64,000 nucleotides of DNA, from positions 930,001 to 994,000 of the forward strand of contig NZ_CP119802.1 of NCBI RefSeq assembly GCF_029338355.1. The letters run 5' to 3'. The notes below the pieces were generated by a model, which ran no database searches, was not told where the DNA came from, and worked only from the letters and a program-made list of their open reading frames with translations. Shown piece after piece: positions 18,217-26,374 of this stretch (positions within the stretch are counted from its first letter, which is position 1; each line of letters starts with the position of its first letter). Position numbers and translations under genes: made by a program. This DNA is from Halosegnis marinus (GTDB lineage Archaea; Halobacteriota; Halobacteria; Halobacteriales; Haloarculaceae).

Positions 18217-19191
18217 TTAATCCGCGCCGCCTTCGACCGCGACGCTCCGCCCCTCCCCGGCGAGTATCGCGTCCACGACCCGCTGCACGCGGTTCGCCTC
18301 GCGGAAGGAGACGAGGTCGCCGCCCTCGCCCTCTATCTCGGCGACGAACGCCTCGACCAGCGCGGCCGTCGTGGACGAGCGCTCGTCGACGAGGACGCGC
18401 TCGTCGTCGGTCCCGCGGTCGGCGACCAGCCGGTACCAGTCCGTCAGGGCGAGCGAGCCCTCCGTGCCGGTGACCTCGATGACGTTCTCCTCGGGCACGT
18501 CGCAGTCGCACAGCAGGTCGAACGTGCCGGCGACGCCGCCGGCCTCGAACGTCGCGACGACGGACTCCTCGTACGTGTCGGGGCCGCTGTACTCGACCTC
18601 GGCGGCGACCCGCTCGACGGGGCCGAACAGCTCCTGCACGCCGAACAGGAAGTGGGTGCCGACCTCCCTGACGGGGCCGCCCTGCTCGCGGCCGCGGAGC
18701 CAGCCCACGTCCTGCCACTCGCGGGGCCACCGCGGGAACCGGAAGTCGAGTTCGACGCGCCGGGGGTCGCCGACGTCCCCGGCCCCGACGCGCTCGCGCA
18801 GCTCGACGAACCCCTCGGTGTAGCGGAACGGGAGGTTCACGGCGGTGACACAGTCGCTCGCCTCCGCGGCGGCGACGAGGGATTCCCCCTCGTCGGCGTC
18901 GGGCGCGAGCGGCTTCTCGCAGATGGTGTGGAGGCCCGCGTCGAGCGCGTCGGTCGCTACCTCGCGGTGGGCGACGGGCGGGACGCCGACGTAGGCGATA
19001 TCGAGGTCGGCGTCCGCGAACATCGCGGCGTGGTCGGTGTAGGCGGCACAGTCGTAGTCGGCGGCGAAGCCGTCGGCCCGGTCGGGGTCGCGGTCGCAGG
19101 CGGCGGCCACGCGCGTCGCGTCGTGCGCGGCGAACGTCTCCGCCAGCCGGGTCCCGATGACGCCGCAGCCGACGAGTCCAACGTCGTACAC
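18217..19191 (-). CDS. Gfo/Idh/MocA-family oxidoreductase
   Basis: A 324-residue NAD(P)-dependent sugar or inositol dehydrogenase-like protein. The N-terminal Rossmann motif is VGLVGCGVIGTRLAETF. The catalytic-type motif is HTICEKPLAPDADEG, containing the EKP signature. The C-terminal GFO_IDH_MocA domain follows. Substrate is not predictable. GTG 19191 is supported by a TTACGG-like box (GTAAGCC on this strand) about 26 nt upstream. Divergent from endonuclease III with about 84 bases between starts. Confidence 0.88.
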   Translation of the reverse strand: MYDVGLVGCGVIGTRLAETFAAHDATRVAAACDRDPDRADGFAADYDCAAYTDHAAMFADADLDIAYVGVPPVAHREVATDALDAGLHTICEKPLAPDADEGESLVAAAEASDCVTAVNLPFRYTEGFVELRERVGAGDVGDPRRVELDFRFPRWPREWQDVGWLRGREQGGPVREVGTHFLFGVQELFGPVERVAAEVEYSGPDTYEESVVATFEAGGVAGTFDLLCDCDVPEENVIEVTGTEGSLALTDWYRLVADRGTDDERVLVDERSSTTAALVEAFVAEIEGEGGDLVSFREANRVQRVVDAILAGEGRSVAVEGGAD

Positions 19192-19275
19192 ACGGGGTCG
19201 TCGGCCCCGGCGGGCTTACGGCTACGGGTTCGCCGCGAGCGCGGCGTTGAAACCGCGCGCGGTCGTCGTTCGAGC

Positions 19276-19962
19276 ATGACCGAGTGGGACGCGGCGGCCG
19301 TCGAACGGCTCCACGACGACCTCGTCGACCTCCACGGACCCGCGGAACGCGACGGGGAACACGGCAGCGACGCCGCGCCCGGCGACGGCGTGCGCCAGCT
19401 TTTGACGACCATCCTCTCGCAGAACGTCGCCGACGAGAACACCCGCCGGGCGGCGAACAGCCTGTTCGACCGCTACGCCGACTTCCGGGCCATCGAGGAC
19501 GCGCCGCACGACGAACTCGCGGAGACGATACGGGTCGCGGGGCTGCCGGACACGAAGGCCGAGCGCATCCAGCGGGCGCTCGCCGCGGTGCGCGAGCAGA
19601 CCGGCGGCGCGTACTCGCTCGCCTTCCTCGACGCGATGCCGACGGACGAGGCGAAGGCGTGGCTCACGGACATCAAGGGCGTCGGGCCGAAGACGGCGAG
19701 CGTCGTCCTGAACTTCCACTTCGGCAAGCCGGCGATGGCCGTCGACACCCACGTCGAGCGCGTCTCCAAGCGGTTCGGACTGGTGGCCGAGTCGGCCTCG
19801 AACGCGCGGGTCCACGACCTGCTCGACGACCTGGTGCCGGACGACCTGAAGTACCCGCTGCACGTGCTGCTCATCACCCACGGCCGGGAGTTCTGCACGG
19901 CGCGGTCGCCCGACTGCGACAACCCCGTCTGCGCGACCTACTGCGACTGCGACGGCTGCTAG
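19276..19962 (+). CDS. nth: endonuclease III (DNA glycosylase/AP lyase)
   Basis: A 228-residue base-excision repair enzyme removing oxidised pyrimidines. The helix-hairpin-helix is DIKGVGPKTASVVL with the catalytic Lys in GPKTA; the catalytic Asp is in MAVDTHVERVSKRFG. The C-terminus has six Cys: C-x6-C-x4-C-x3-C-x1-C-x2-C. The classical 4Fe-4S spacing is C-x6-C-x2-C-x5-C, so the loop between the second and third ligands is two residues longer, and one Cys pair is extra. ATG 19276 is chosen because longer frames upstream run into the divergent oxidoreductase gene. Confidence 0.93.
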   Translation: MTEWDAAAVERLHDDLVDLHGPAERDGEHGSDAAPGDGVRQLLTTILSQNVADENTRRAANSLFDRYADFRAIEDAPHDELAETIRVAGLPDTKAERIQRALAAVREQTGGAYSLAFLDAMPTDEAKAWLTDIKGVGPKTASVVLNFHFGKPAMAVDTHVERVSKRFGLVAESASNARVHDLLDDLVPDDLKYPLHVLLITHGREFCTARSPDCDNPVCATYCDCDGC

Positions 19963-19972
19963 CCGGCGTACA

Positions 19973-19978
19973 CTTATC
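19973..19978 (+). promoter_or_regulatory. TATA box for the acyl-CoA synthetase operon
   Basis: CTTATC stands 27 nt before GTG 20003, only 10 bases after the endonuclease III stop. Confidence 0.55.
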
Positions 19979-20002
19979 GGCGCGGGGGGCGAGTGGTCGC
20001 GC

Positions 20003-22120
20003 GTGCAGGAGAACACCGAGACCGAGCGCCGGGACGCGCTGTTCGCCCCCGAGCGGGTCGCCGTCGTGGGCGCGACGGACCGGGAGGGCTCGGTCGGCCG
20101 CGCCGTGTTGTCGAACCTCGACGGGTTCGACGGCGACGTGGCCGCCGTGAACCCCGGCCGCGACAGCGTGCTGGGCTACCCGTGTCACCCCGACCTCGCG
20201 AGCGTCCCCGGCCGCGTGGACCTCGCGGTGGTGGTCGTCCCGCCCGACGCCGTCCTCGACGTGGTCCGCGAGGCCGGCGAGCGCGGCGTGCCGGCCGTCG
20301 CCGTCATCACCGCCGGGTTCGGCGAGGCCGGAGCCGAAGGGGCCGCCCGCGAGCGCGACCTCGTCGCCGCCGCCGAGGCGTACGGCATCGACCTCGTCGG
20401 GCCGAACTCGCTGGGCGTGATGAGCACCCGGTCGGGGCTGAACGCCACCTTCGGCCCGGCGATGGCGACGCCGGGGTCGGTCGCGTTCATGAGCCAGTCG
20501 GGCGCGTTCATCACGGCCGTCCTCGACTGGGCGAACGACGAGGGGTTCGGCTTCTCGGACGTGGTGAGCCTCGGCAACAAGGCCGCGATGGACGAGACGG
20601 ACTTCGTGCGCCGGTGGGACCGCGACCCCGACACGAACGTCGTGCTCGCGTACCTCGAATCCGTCGTGGACGGCCGCGCGTTCATCGAGGCCGTCCGCGA
20701 GTCGGACACCCCGGTCGTCGCCGTGAAGTCCGGCCGCACCGAGGCGGGCGCGCAGGCCGCCTCCAGCCACACGGGGGCCATCGCGGGGAGCGAGGCGGCC
20801 TACGAGGCCGGCTTCGAGCAGGCGGGCGTCCTCCGCGCGGGGAGCGTACAGGAACTGTTCGACGTGGCGCAGGCGCTCGACGGCCTCCCGCTCCCCGAGG
20901 ATTCGACCGTCGGGGTCGTCACGAACGCGGGCGGGCCGGGCGTGATGACGACGGACGCCGTCGGCGACAGCGACCTCTCGATGGCTTCCTTCGCGGACGC
21001 GACGCGCGACCGCCTCGCCGAGCGCCTGCCGGCGAACGCGAACGTCCACAACCCCGTGGACGTCATCGGCGACGCGGACGTGGAGCGGTTCGCGACGGCG
21101 CTCGACGCCGTGCTCGACGACGACGGCGTGGGCGCGGCCGTCGTCGTCAGCGCCCCCACCGCGGTGCTCGACTACGGCGACCTCGCGGACGCGGTGGTCG
21201 AGGCCCGCCGCGAGCACGACAAGCCCGTCGTCGCGGCGTTCATGGGCGGCGAGCGTACCGCCGCGCCCGCCGACCGACTGGCCGAGGCCGGCATCCCGAA
21301 CTACTTCGACCCGGCGCGGGCCGTGGACGGCCTCGACGCGCTAGCCCGCTACGCACGGCTCGACGCGAGGGAGTTCGACGCCCCCCGCGAGTTCGACGCC
21401 GACCGCGAGCGCGCGAGGGAGATACTCGAACAGGTGCGGGAGCGGGAGACGAACGCGCTCGGCGTGGAGGCGATGGACCTGCTCGACGCGTACGGCATCC
21501 CGACGCCGGCGGGCGGTATCGCCGACTCGCCGGGCGAGGCCGAGGCGCTCGCGGCCGAGTTGGGTGAGGACGTCGTGATGAAGCTCGTCAGCCCCGACAT
21601 CCTCCACAAGTCCGATATCGGCGGGGTGCGGGTGGGCGTCGCGCCCGACGACGTGCGCGACACCTACGAGGACCTCGTCAGCCGGGCCTATCGGTATCAA
21701 CCGGACGCGACGGTGCTGGGCGTGCAGGTGCAGGAGCGGATCGACACCGACGACGGCGTCGAGACCATCGCCGGGATGAACCGCGACCCGCAGTTCGGCC
21801 CGCTCGTCGTGTTCGGCCTCGGCGGTATCTTCGTGGAGGTGCTGGAGGACACCACGGCGCGGGTCGCCCCGCTCTCGAACGACGAGGCGACCGAGATGCT
21901 GTCGGAGATACGCGCCGCACCGCTGTTGCGCGGCGTTCGCGGCCGGCCGGCCGTCGACCGCGAGGCGCTCGCGGAGTGTCTCGAACGGCTCTCGGCGCTC
22001 GTCTCCGACTTCCCCGCGATACTCGAACTGGACATCAACCCGCTCGTGGCCCGACCCGCAGACGCGGGCGGGCCGCTGGCGCTCGACCTGCGGCTCACCA
22101 TCGACCCCGAGAAGCTATGA
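20003..22120 (+). CDS. acd: acetate--CoA ligase (ADP-forming), fused alpha-beta
   Basis: A 705-residue ADP-forming acyl-CoA synthetase: acyl-CoA + ADP + Pi to acid + CoA + ATP, the main acetate-forming, ATP-yielding step in many haloarchaea. It begins with a CoA-binding Rossmann domain (VGATDREGSVGRAVLSNL), then the succinyl-CoA-ligase-like domain with the phospho-His loop ASSHTGAIAGSEAAYEAGF, and a C-terminal ATP-grasp domain (KLVSPDILHKSDIGGVRVG, LELDINPLV). The alpha and beta parts are fused, as usual in haloarchaea. The stop overlaps the next ATG as ATGA. Confidence 0.92.
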   Translation: MQENTETERRDALFAPERVAVVGATDREGSVGRAVLSNLDGFDGDVAAVNPGRDSVLGYPCHPDLASVPGRVDLAVVVVPPDAVLDVVREAGERGVPAVAVITAGFGEAGAEGAARERDLVAAAEAYGIDLVGPNSLGVMSTRSGLNATFGPAMATPGSVAFMSQSGAFITAVLDWANDEGFGFSDVVSLGNKAAMDETDFVRRWDRDPDTNVVLAYLESVVDGRAFIEAVRESDTPVVAVKSGRTEAGAQAASSHTGAIAGSEAAYEAGFEQAGVLRAGSVQELFDVAQALDGLPLPEDSTVGVVTNAGGPGVMTTDAVGDSDLSMASFADATRDRLAERLPANANVHNPVDVIGDADVERFATALDAVLDDDGVGAAVVVSAPTAVLDYGDLADAVVEARREHDKPVVAAFMGGERTAAPADRLAEAGIPNYFDPARAVDGLDALARYARLDAREFDAPREFDADRERAREILEQVRERETNALGVEAMDLLDAYGIPTPAGGIADSPGEAEALAAELGEDVVMKLVSPDILHKSDIGGVRVGVAPDDVRDTYEDLVSRAYRYQPDATVLGVQVQERIDTDDGVETIAGMNRDPQFGPLVVFGLGGIFVEVLEDTTARVAPLSNDEATEMLSEIRAAPLLRGVRGRPAVDREALAECLERLSALVSDFPAILELDINPLVARPADAGGPLALDLRLTIDPEKL

Positions 22121-23172
22121 CATCCACCACACTCGTCGCCTCGACCGAAGCCAGCACCGGGAAGACGGCCGTCGCGCTCGCGCTCGCGACCGCGGCCCGC
22201 GACGCCGGCCGGTCGGTCGGCTACATGAAACCGAAGGGGACGCGCCTCTCGTCGGCGGTCGGCAAGACCCTCGACCGCGACCCGCTGCTCGCGCGCGACC
22301 TGCTCGACCTCGACGACAACACCGGCGACATGGAGCCGGTCGTGTACTCGCCCACCTTCGTCGCGGAGGCGATGCGCGGCGGCACCGACCCCGACGCGCT
22401 CCGCGACCGGGTGCGCGAGGCGTTCGACACCCTGTCCGAGGGCCGCGACGCGATGGTCGTCGAGGGGGCCGACGCGCCCGACACCGGCCGCGCCGTCGAG
22501 CTGGACGAGCGGGCCGTCGCCGACCTGCTCGACGCGGAGGTCGTGCTGCTCGCCCGCTACACGGAACCGCGCGACGTGGACACCGTCCTCGCGGCCGCCG
22601 ACGCGCTCGGCGACCGGCTGTCGGGCGTGCTGTTCAACGCCGTCGCCGACGCCGAGTACGACACGGTCGCCGAGGAGGTGACCCCGTTCCTCGAACGCCG
22701 CGGCGTTCCGGTCCTCGGCGTCGTCCCCCGGGAGCCGTCGCTGGCCGGTGTCACCGTCGCCGAACTCGCGGAGGAACTCGGCGGGCGAACCGTGACGGAC
22801 GGCGCGACGGACGCCCGCGTCGAGCGGTTCCTCGTCGGCGCGATGGGCGGCGAGTCCGCGCTGGCGCACTTCCGCCGGACGAAGGACGCCGTCGTCGTGA
22901 CGGGCGGCGACCGCGCGGACATCCAGACGGCCGCGCTCGACGCGCCTGGCGTCCGGGCGCTCGTCCTCACGGGCGGCTACGAGCCGTCGGGGTCGGTCGC
23001 CGGCCGCGCCGAGCGCGAGGGCGTCCCCGTCGTCGTCGTGGACGGCGACACCCGCGGCACCGTCGAGCGGACGGAGGCGCTGTTGGAGGGCGGGCGGACC
23101 CGCGACGCCGAGGCGGTGGCCCGGATGCGCGACCTGCTCGCGGCGCACGCGCCGACGCTGTTGCCCGAGTGA
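22117..23172 (+). CDS. Pta-N-like P-loop protein with DRTGG domain
   Basis: A 351-residue protein resembling the N-terminal half of long phosphotransacetylases but lacking the catalytic PTA domain. Its P-loop region is STEASTGKTAVALALATAA (dethiobiotin-synthetase-like), with EGADAP and an ALGDRLSGVLFNAV strand. The DRTGG-type domain lies at about residues 215-330. In Pta this half senses metabolites. Its ATGA overlap with the ADP-forming synthetase suggests a regulatory role in acetate or acyl-CoA metabolism. No enzymatic activity is assigned. Confidence 0.85.
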   Translation: MTSTTLVASTEASTGKTAVALALATAARDAGRSVGYMKPKGTRLSSAVGKTLDRDPLLARDLLDLDDNTGDMEPVVYSPTFVAEAMRGGTDPDALRDRVREAFDTLSEGRDAMVVEGADAPDTGRAVELDERAVADLLDAEVVLLARYTEPRDVDTVLAAADALGDRLSGVLFNAVADAEYDTVAEEVTPFLERRGVPVLGVVPREPSLAGVTVAELAEELGGRTVTDGATDARVERFLVGAMGGESALAHFRRTKDAVVVTGGDRADIQTAALDAPGVRALVLTGGYEPSGSVAGRAEREGVPVVVVDGDTRGTVERTEALLEGGRTRDAEAVARMRDLLAAHAPTLLPE

Positions 23173-23173
23173 G

Positions 23174-24388
23174 TCAGGCCGTCCGGCGGAGCCACCGCTC
23201 GAAGGCGACGCCCGCCGCGACGCCCGCGACGGCGGCGGCGACGAACTCCCACATCAGCGCCGTCTCGACGGCCGCCTCGGGGACGCCGGGCGCGAGCAAC
23301 AGCCCCGTGTCGAGCCACAGGTCGAGCGCCCACCGGACGAGCGCCCAGACGGCGGCCGCGGAGAGCGTCGTCGCGACGACGAACGCGACGGCGAGGCCGG
23401 GGGTCATCTCGACCGGCGTGAACGCGTGGAGTTCGACGGCGACGACGAGCGCGACGGCCGCCACGGCGAGGTAGGCGACCGGGGCGGACGCGAGCCACGG
23501 CCGGGCGAGCGCCGTCGCCGCCGCGGGGAGCGCCGCGAGCGCGAGCAGTCGCCACGGGAGCATCGCCCGGCGGTCGCGGACGGCGACCGCGGGCACCAGC
23601 GCGAGCGCGAGGACGCCGCCAGCCGCGACCGCGGGAAGGAGAGCCCCCGTCGAAAGCGACGCCGCGCCGGCCGCGACGAGGCCGGCGAGGACCAGCCACG
23701 ACCGGCGGGCGTTCGCCGGGTCGCGCCGGACCAGCGCGTCGAGGCCGGGGCCGCGGTCGCCGTCCCCGCCGCGCTCGTCCAGCCGGGCACGGACCGCGTC
23801 CACGAGGCCGCCGACGGAGCCGGGGCCGAGCGCCGCGGCGACGGTCGCCCCGACGGCGTCGAACAGCAGGTCCGCGAGGGTGTCGTCCAGCCCGTACTGG
23901 ACGAGCACCGGCTCCGCGCCGACGAGGGCGGCCGCCCCGCGGGCCGCGAACTCCAGCAGTTCCCAGACGACGCCGAGCGCGAGCGTGGCGAGGAGGACGA
24001 GGACGACGGTGAACTCCGGCGGGAGGACGACGCGGTCGTCGTGGTCGGCGAGCGCGCGGACCGCGACGTAGCCGACCCCGGCGACGAGCGTCGCCGACAG
24101 CGTGTGCGTCAGGTGGTCGTACCACCACACGTCGCCGTAGAGGCCGAGCATCCCGAGCGTGTGGAGGAAGAGCGCGAAGGCGACGAACAGGGTGAGCCAC
24201 GCGGGCGGGTTCGTCCGGAGGTCGCGCGCGACGGCCGCGGGGAGGAAGGTCGCGGCCAGCGAGAGGGCGGCGTTCACCACCACGGCGAGGTTGGCGGTCG
24301 CGACGCCGACGGCGAGCATCGCCGCGATGGCCGCCTGCAACAGCCGCGTTGCTCCGCGCTGGACCCGAGGGGCGGCGAGCCGCGTCAT
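23174..24388 (-). CDS. polytopic membrane protein (YjdF/DUF2238-like)
   Basis: A 404-residue protein with about 10 hydrophobic segments. The N-terminal half has the DUF2238/YjdF-like pattern: WWYDHLTHTLSATLVAG, then VVWELLEF and DTLADLLFDAVGATVAA, with conserved Asp/His that may bind a metal. The C-terminal half holds five more helices. Function unknown. ATG 24388 is preferred over 24415 because the latter lies inside the TATA-like TTTATG (24413-24419 region), which is 26 nt from 24388. Convergent with the Pta-N-like gene, one base between stops. Confidence 0.75.
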   Translation of the reverse strand: MTRLAAPRVQRGATRLLQAAIAAMLAVGVATANLAVVVNAALSLAATFLPAAVARDLRTNPPAWLTLFVAFALFLHTLGMLGLYGDVWWYDHLTHTLSATLVAGVGYVAVRALADHDDRVVLPPEFTVVLVLLATLALGVVWELLEFAARGAAALVGAEPVLVQYGLDDTLADLLFDAVGATVAAALGPGSVGGLVDAVRARLDERGGDGDRGPGLDALVRRDPANARRSWLVLAGLVAAGAASLSTGALLPAVAAGGVLALALVPAVAVRDRRAMLPWRLLALAALPAAATALARPWLASAPVAYLAVAAVALVVAVELHAFTPVEMTPGLAVAFVVATTLSAAAVWALVRWALDLWLDTGLLLAPGVPEAAVETALMWEFVAAAVAGVAAGVAFERWLRRTA

Positions 24389-24472
24389 GGGTCGGTGGGG
24401 GGTCGCGACTGACATAAACCGTGTCGCCGGGCGGCCGACAGCGCGATAGGGGTCGGGAACGTACGGCCGCCG

Positions 24473-25078
24473 ATGATGGCAACGACCCACGCGCTGGCGG
24501 GGATGGCGCTCGCGGCCCCCGTCGCGCTCGTGGCCCCCGAACTCGCCCCCGTCGCCGTGGCGGCGGGCGCGGCCGGCGGCGTGGTGCCCGACCTCGACCT
24601 CTACGGGGACCACCGGCGCACCCTCCACTTCCCCGTGTACTACCCGCTCGCCGCGGCGCTCGCGGCCGCGCTCGCGAGCGTCGCGCCCGGCACCGCGACG
24701 GTCGCCGCCGCGGTCGCCCTCGCGGCCGCGGGACTCCACTCGGGGATGGACGCGCTCGGGGGCGGCCTCGAACTCCGGCCGTGGGAGGGGACCTCCGAGC
24801 GGGCGGTCTTCGACCACTACCGCGGGCGCTGGCTCGCGCCGCGGCGCTGGGTCCCCTACGACGGCGCGCCCGAGGACCTCGCGCTGGCGGCCGTCCTCGG
24901 CGTCCCGACGCTCGCGGTCGCGCCGGCGTTCGAGCCGGTCGTTCTCGGCCTGCTCGCGGTATCGACGGCGTGGGTGCTCGTCCGCAAGCCGGTGGCGCGG
25001 CTCACGGAACGGCTGGTGCGGCTGCTCCCGTCGGGGCTCGCGGCGCGGCTCCCCGCGCGCTTCACCGGGGGCCGGTAG
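24473..25078 (+). CDS. YdjM/DUF457-like membrane-bound metal-dependent hydrolase
   Basis: A 201-residue membrane protein. Conserved residues of the family are visible: THALAGMALAAP, GGVVPDLDLYGDHRRTLHF and GLHSGMDALGGGLELRPWEG, supplying His and Asp for a metal site. About four membrane helices. Family members are annotated as membrane-bound metal-dependent hydrolases from phospholipase C-like motifs, but no activity is proven. The start could be either of two adjacent ATG codons. It shares a divergent promoter region with the preceding membrane protein. Confidence 0.75.
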   Translation: MMATTHALAGMALAAPVALVAPELAPVAVAAGAAGGVVPDLDLYGDHRRTLHFPVYYPLAAALAAALASVAPGTATVAAAVALAAAGLHSGMDALGGGLELRPWEGTSERAVFDHYRGRWLAPRRWVPYDGAPEDLALAAVLGVPTLAVAPAFEPVVLGLLAVSTAWVLVRKPVARLTERLVRLLPSGLAARLPARFTGGR

Positions 25079-25243
25079 TCAGGGCCGGCCCCACTCGTAG
25101 AACCACCACGCGGCGCCGTACAGCATCAGCCCCGCGCCGAGCGCGGAGGTGGCCGGCTCCGGGAACACGAACAGCAGGAAGCCGGCGACCATGAGCGTCG
25201 AGGGGGCTATCTCGTCGGTCCACTCCGCCGGGATGGAGACCAT
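25079..25243 (-). CDS. 54-aa small membrane protein
   Basis: A short gene read from ATG 25243 to TGA 25079. It begins MVSIPAEWTDEIAPS, has two hydrophobic segments (LMVAGFLLFVF and ALGAGLMLYGAAWWFYEW) joined by PEPATS, and ends GRP. Its stop directly follows the stop of the convergent YdjM-like gene. The clean two-helix hairpin, aromatic belt and lack of rare codons support a real gene. No family recognised. Confidence 0.65.
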   Translation of the reverse strand: MVSIPAEWTDEIAPSTLMVAGFLLFVFPEPATSALGAGLMLYGAAWWFYEWGRP

Positions 25244-25290
25244 GGCGAGGGGTCGGCTCCGGCGGGCAAAAGCGTGGGGGCGACCGAACC

Positions 25291-25298
25291 GTTATCCG
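25291..25298 (+). promoter_or_regulatory. TATA box upstream of mini-ORF and hydrolase
   Basis: GTTATCCG is centred 26 nt before ATG 25320 of a 7-codon ORF, and 46 nt before GTG 25340 of the hydrolase. Confidence 0.6.
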
Positions 25299-25319
25299 CG
25301 CGCCGCGCGCCCCGAGGGT

Positions 25320-25343
25320 ATGGACACGGAGGAGTCGCCGTGA
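25320..25343 (+). CDS. leaderless 7-aa mini-ORF coupled to the hydrolase
   Basis: ATG 25320 encodes MDTEESP and stops at TGA 25341-25343, overlapping GTG 25340 of the hydrolase as GTGA. The promoter is spaced for this ATG rather than the GTG. The frame differs from the hydrolase, so it is not an N-terminal extension. Confidence 0.4.
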   Translation: MDTEESP

Positions 25344-26053
25344 CGACGTTCGTCCTCGTTCACGGCGCGTACCACGGCGCGTGGTGCTGGCACGAGGTCG
25401 TCCCGCGGCTCGCGGACCGCGGCCACGAGGCGGTCCCGGTCGAGCTACCCGCCCACGGCATCGACACGACGCCGCCCGACGCGGCGACGATGGCCGACTA
25501 CGTCGCGGCCGTGACCGCGGCGATAGACGAGGCCGACGGCGAGGTCGCGCTCGTCGGCCACAGCATGGCCGGGATGGTCGTCAGCGCCGCGGCGGAGGCG
25601 CGCCCCGACGCCGTCGGGACGCTCGTCTACCTCACCGCCTACCTGCCCGCGGACGGCGACGCGATGTTCGACCACCGGGTGCCGGGGTCGCCCATCTCGC
25701 GCGCCTTCGTCCGCGACGAGGACGCCGGCGTGGGGCGCGTCGAGCGCGACGCGCTCGCGGACCTGTTCTACGCCGACTGCTCGCCGGCCCAGGTCGCGCT
25801 CGCCCGGTCGCTCGTCCGGGGCGAACCTCTCGGCCCGCTCGCGGAGCCGGTCGCGCTCACCGACGCGGGCCACGGGAGCGTCCGCCGCGTCTTCGTCCGG
25901 TGTACCGAGGACCGCGTCATCACGCCGGAGAAGCAGGCCGCGATGGTCGACGCGCGGGGCGTCGACGCGGAGTACGAGCTCCCCGCGAGCCACTCGCCGT
26001 TCCTCTCGATGCCCGAGCGGCTGGTCGAGACGCTCGCGGACGCCGCGGCGTGA
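25340..26053 (+). CDS. alpha/beta hydrolase, SABP2/methylesterase-like
   Basis: A 237-residue hydrolase similar to plant salicylate-binding-protein-2, methylesterase and hydroxynitrile-lyase proteins: FVLVHGAYHGAWCWHEVVP, nucleophile elbow ALVGHSMAGMVV, acid in VRCTEDRVITPE and His in LPASHSPFLSMPE. The triad is complete. Bacterial and archaeal members are ester hydrolases of unknown substrate. GTG 25340 gives the family-typical N-terminus MTTFVLVHG. A longer in-frame GTG at 25274 would lie upstream of the TATA box. The stop overlaps the start of a small membrane protein. Confidence 0.87.
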   Translation: MTTFVLVHGAYHGAWCWHEVVPRLADRGHEAVPVELPAHGIDTTPPDAATMADYVAAVTAAIDEADGEVALVGHSMAGMVVSAAAEARPDAVGTLVYLTAYLPADGDAMFDHRVPGSPISRAFVRDEDAGVGRVERDALADLFYADCSPAQVALARSLVRGEPLGPLAEPVALTDAGHGSVRRVFVRCTEDRVITPEKQAAMVDARGVDAEYELPASHSPFLSMPERLVETLADAAA

Positions 26054-26247
26054 CCCCCGACCCGGACTTCGCGCTGTTCGTCGGCGGCTTCGTCGCCGCG
26101 CTGTTCGTCCTCGCGGCCGGCTTCCTCTACCTGCTCGGCGGGGGCGCGGGCGCGACCCTCGGGCTGGCGGGCGCGCTCGCGGCGCTCGGCGGCGTCTTCC
26201 TCGTTCTCGGCCTCGTCGGCGCCGGACTGCTCCGGCTGGCGGGGTGA
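26050..26247 (+). CDS. 65-aa two-TM membrane protein
   Basis: GTG 26050 overlaps the hydrolase stop as GTGA. The product begins MTPDPDFALF and has two hydrophobic helices (FVGGFVAALFVLAAGFLYLL and AGALAALGGVFLVLGLVGAG) separated by a Gly-rich turn. No family recognised; coupling implies coexpression with the hydrolase. Confidence 0.7.
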   Translation: MTPDPDFALFVGGFVAALFVLAAGFLYLLGGGAGATLGLAGALAALGGVFLVLGLVGAGLLRLAG

Positions 26248-26262
26248 CGCGCCGACCGACGG

Positions 26263-26270
26263 GTTCATCC
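26263..26270 (+). promoter_or_regulatory. TATA-like box for candidate ncRNA
   Basis: GTTCATCC is centred about 27 nt before A26294, the first base of the outer stem of the RNA candidate, the same spacing as at protein-coding promoters here. Confidence 0.5.
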
Positions 26271-26293
26271 GCGTGCGGGCGCTCGACTCGCGT

Positions 26294-26365
26294 ACAGTGA
26301 CCTAATACGCAGGTTTCAACTCCTGCGGGCCGGGTTCCTTCGACAGTTTCCCGGCCTATCACTGT
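26294..26365 (+). ncRNA. candidate three-way-junction structured RNA
   Basis: A 72-nt segment folds by simple pairing. Outer stem ACAGTGA (26294-26300) pairs with TCACTGT (26359-26365). Hairpin 1 is CGCAGG/CCTGCG (26308-26313, 26322-26327) with an 8-nt loop. Hairpin 2, directly abutting it, is GGCCGGG/CCCGGCC (26328-26334, 26350-26356) with a 15-nt loop. AACT in loop 1 can pair with AGTT in loop 2. A TATA-like box precedes it and a hairpin follows it. It is tRNA-sized but has no T-arm or anticodon arm. I recognise no known family. Confidence 0.6.
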
Positions 26366-26374
26366 GTTCTACAC

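Noticed and set aside
26294-26365. The structured segment as a tRNA gene
   Set aside because: Size (72 nt) and a 7-bp terminal stem fit, but there is no T-arm with TTC loop, no D-arm and no 7-nt anticodon loop on either strand.
26294-26365. The structured segment as a twister or hammerhead ribozyme
   Set aside because: A CCTAATACGC stretch recalls twister, but the conserved second-loop sequence and inner return strand are missing; hammerhead CTGATGA and GAAA cores are absent.
26294-26365. The structured segment as a miniature inverted-repeat element
   Set aside because: The outer stem could be 7-bp terminal repeats with a GT duplication, but the two internal hairpins, promoter spacing and single copy fit an RNA better.
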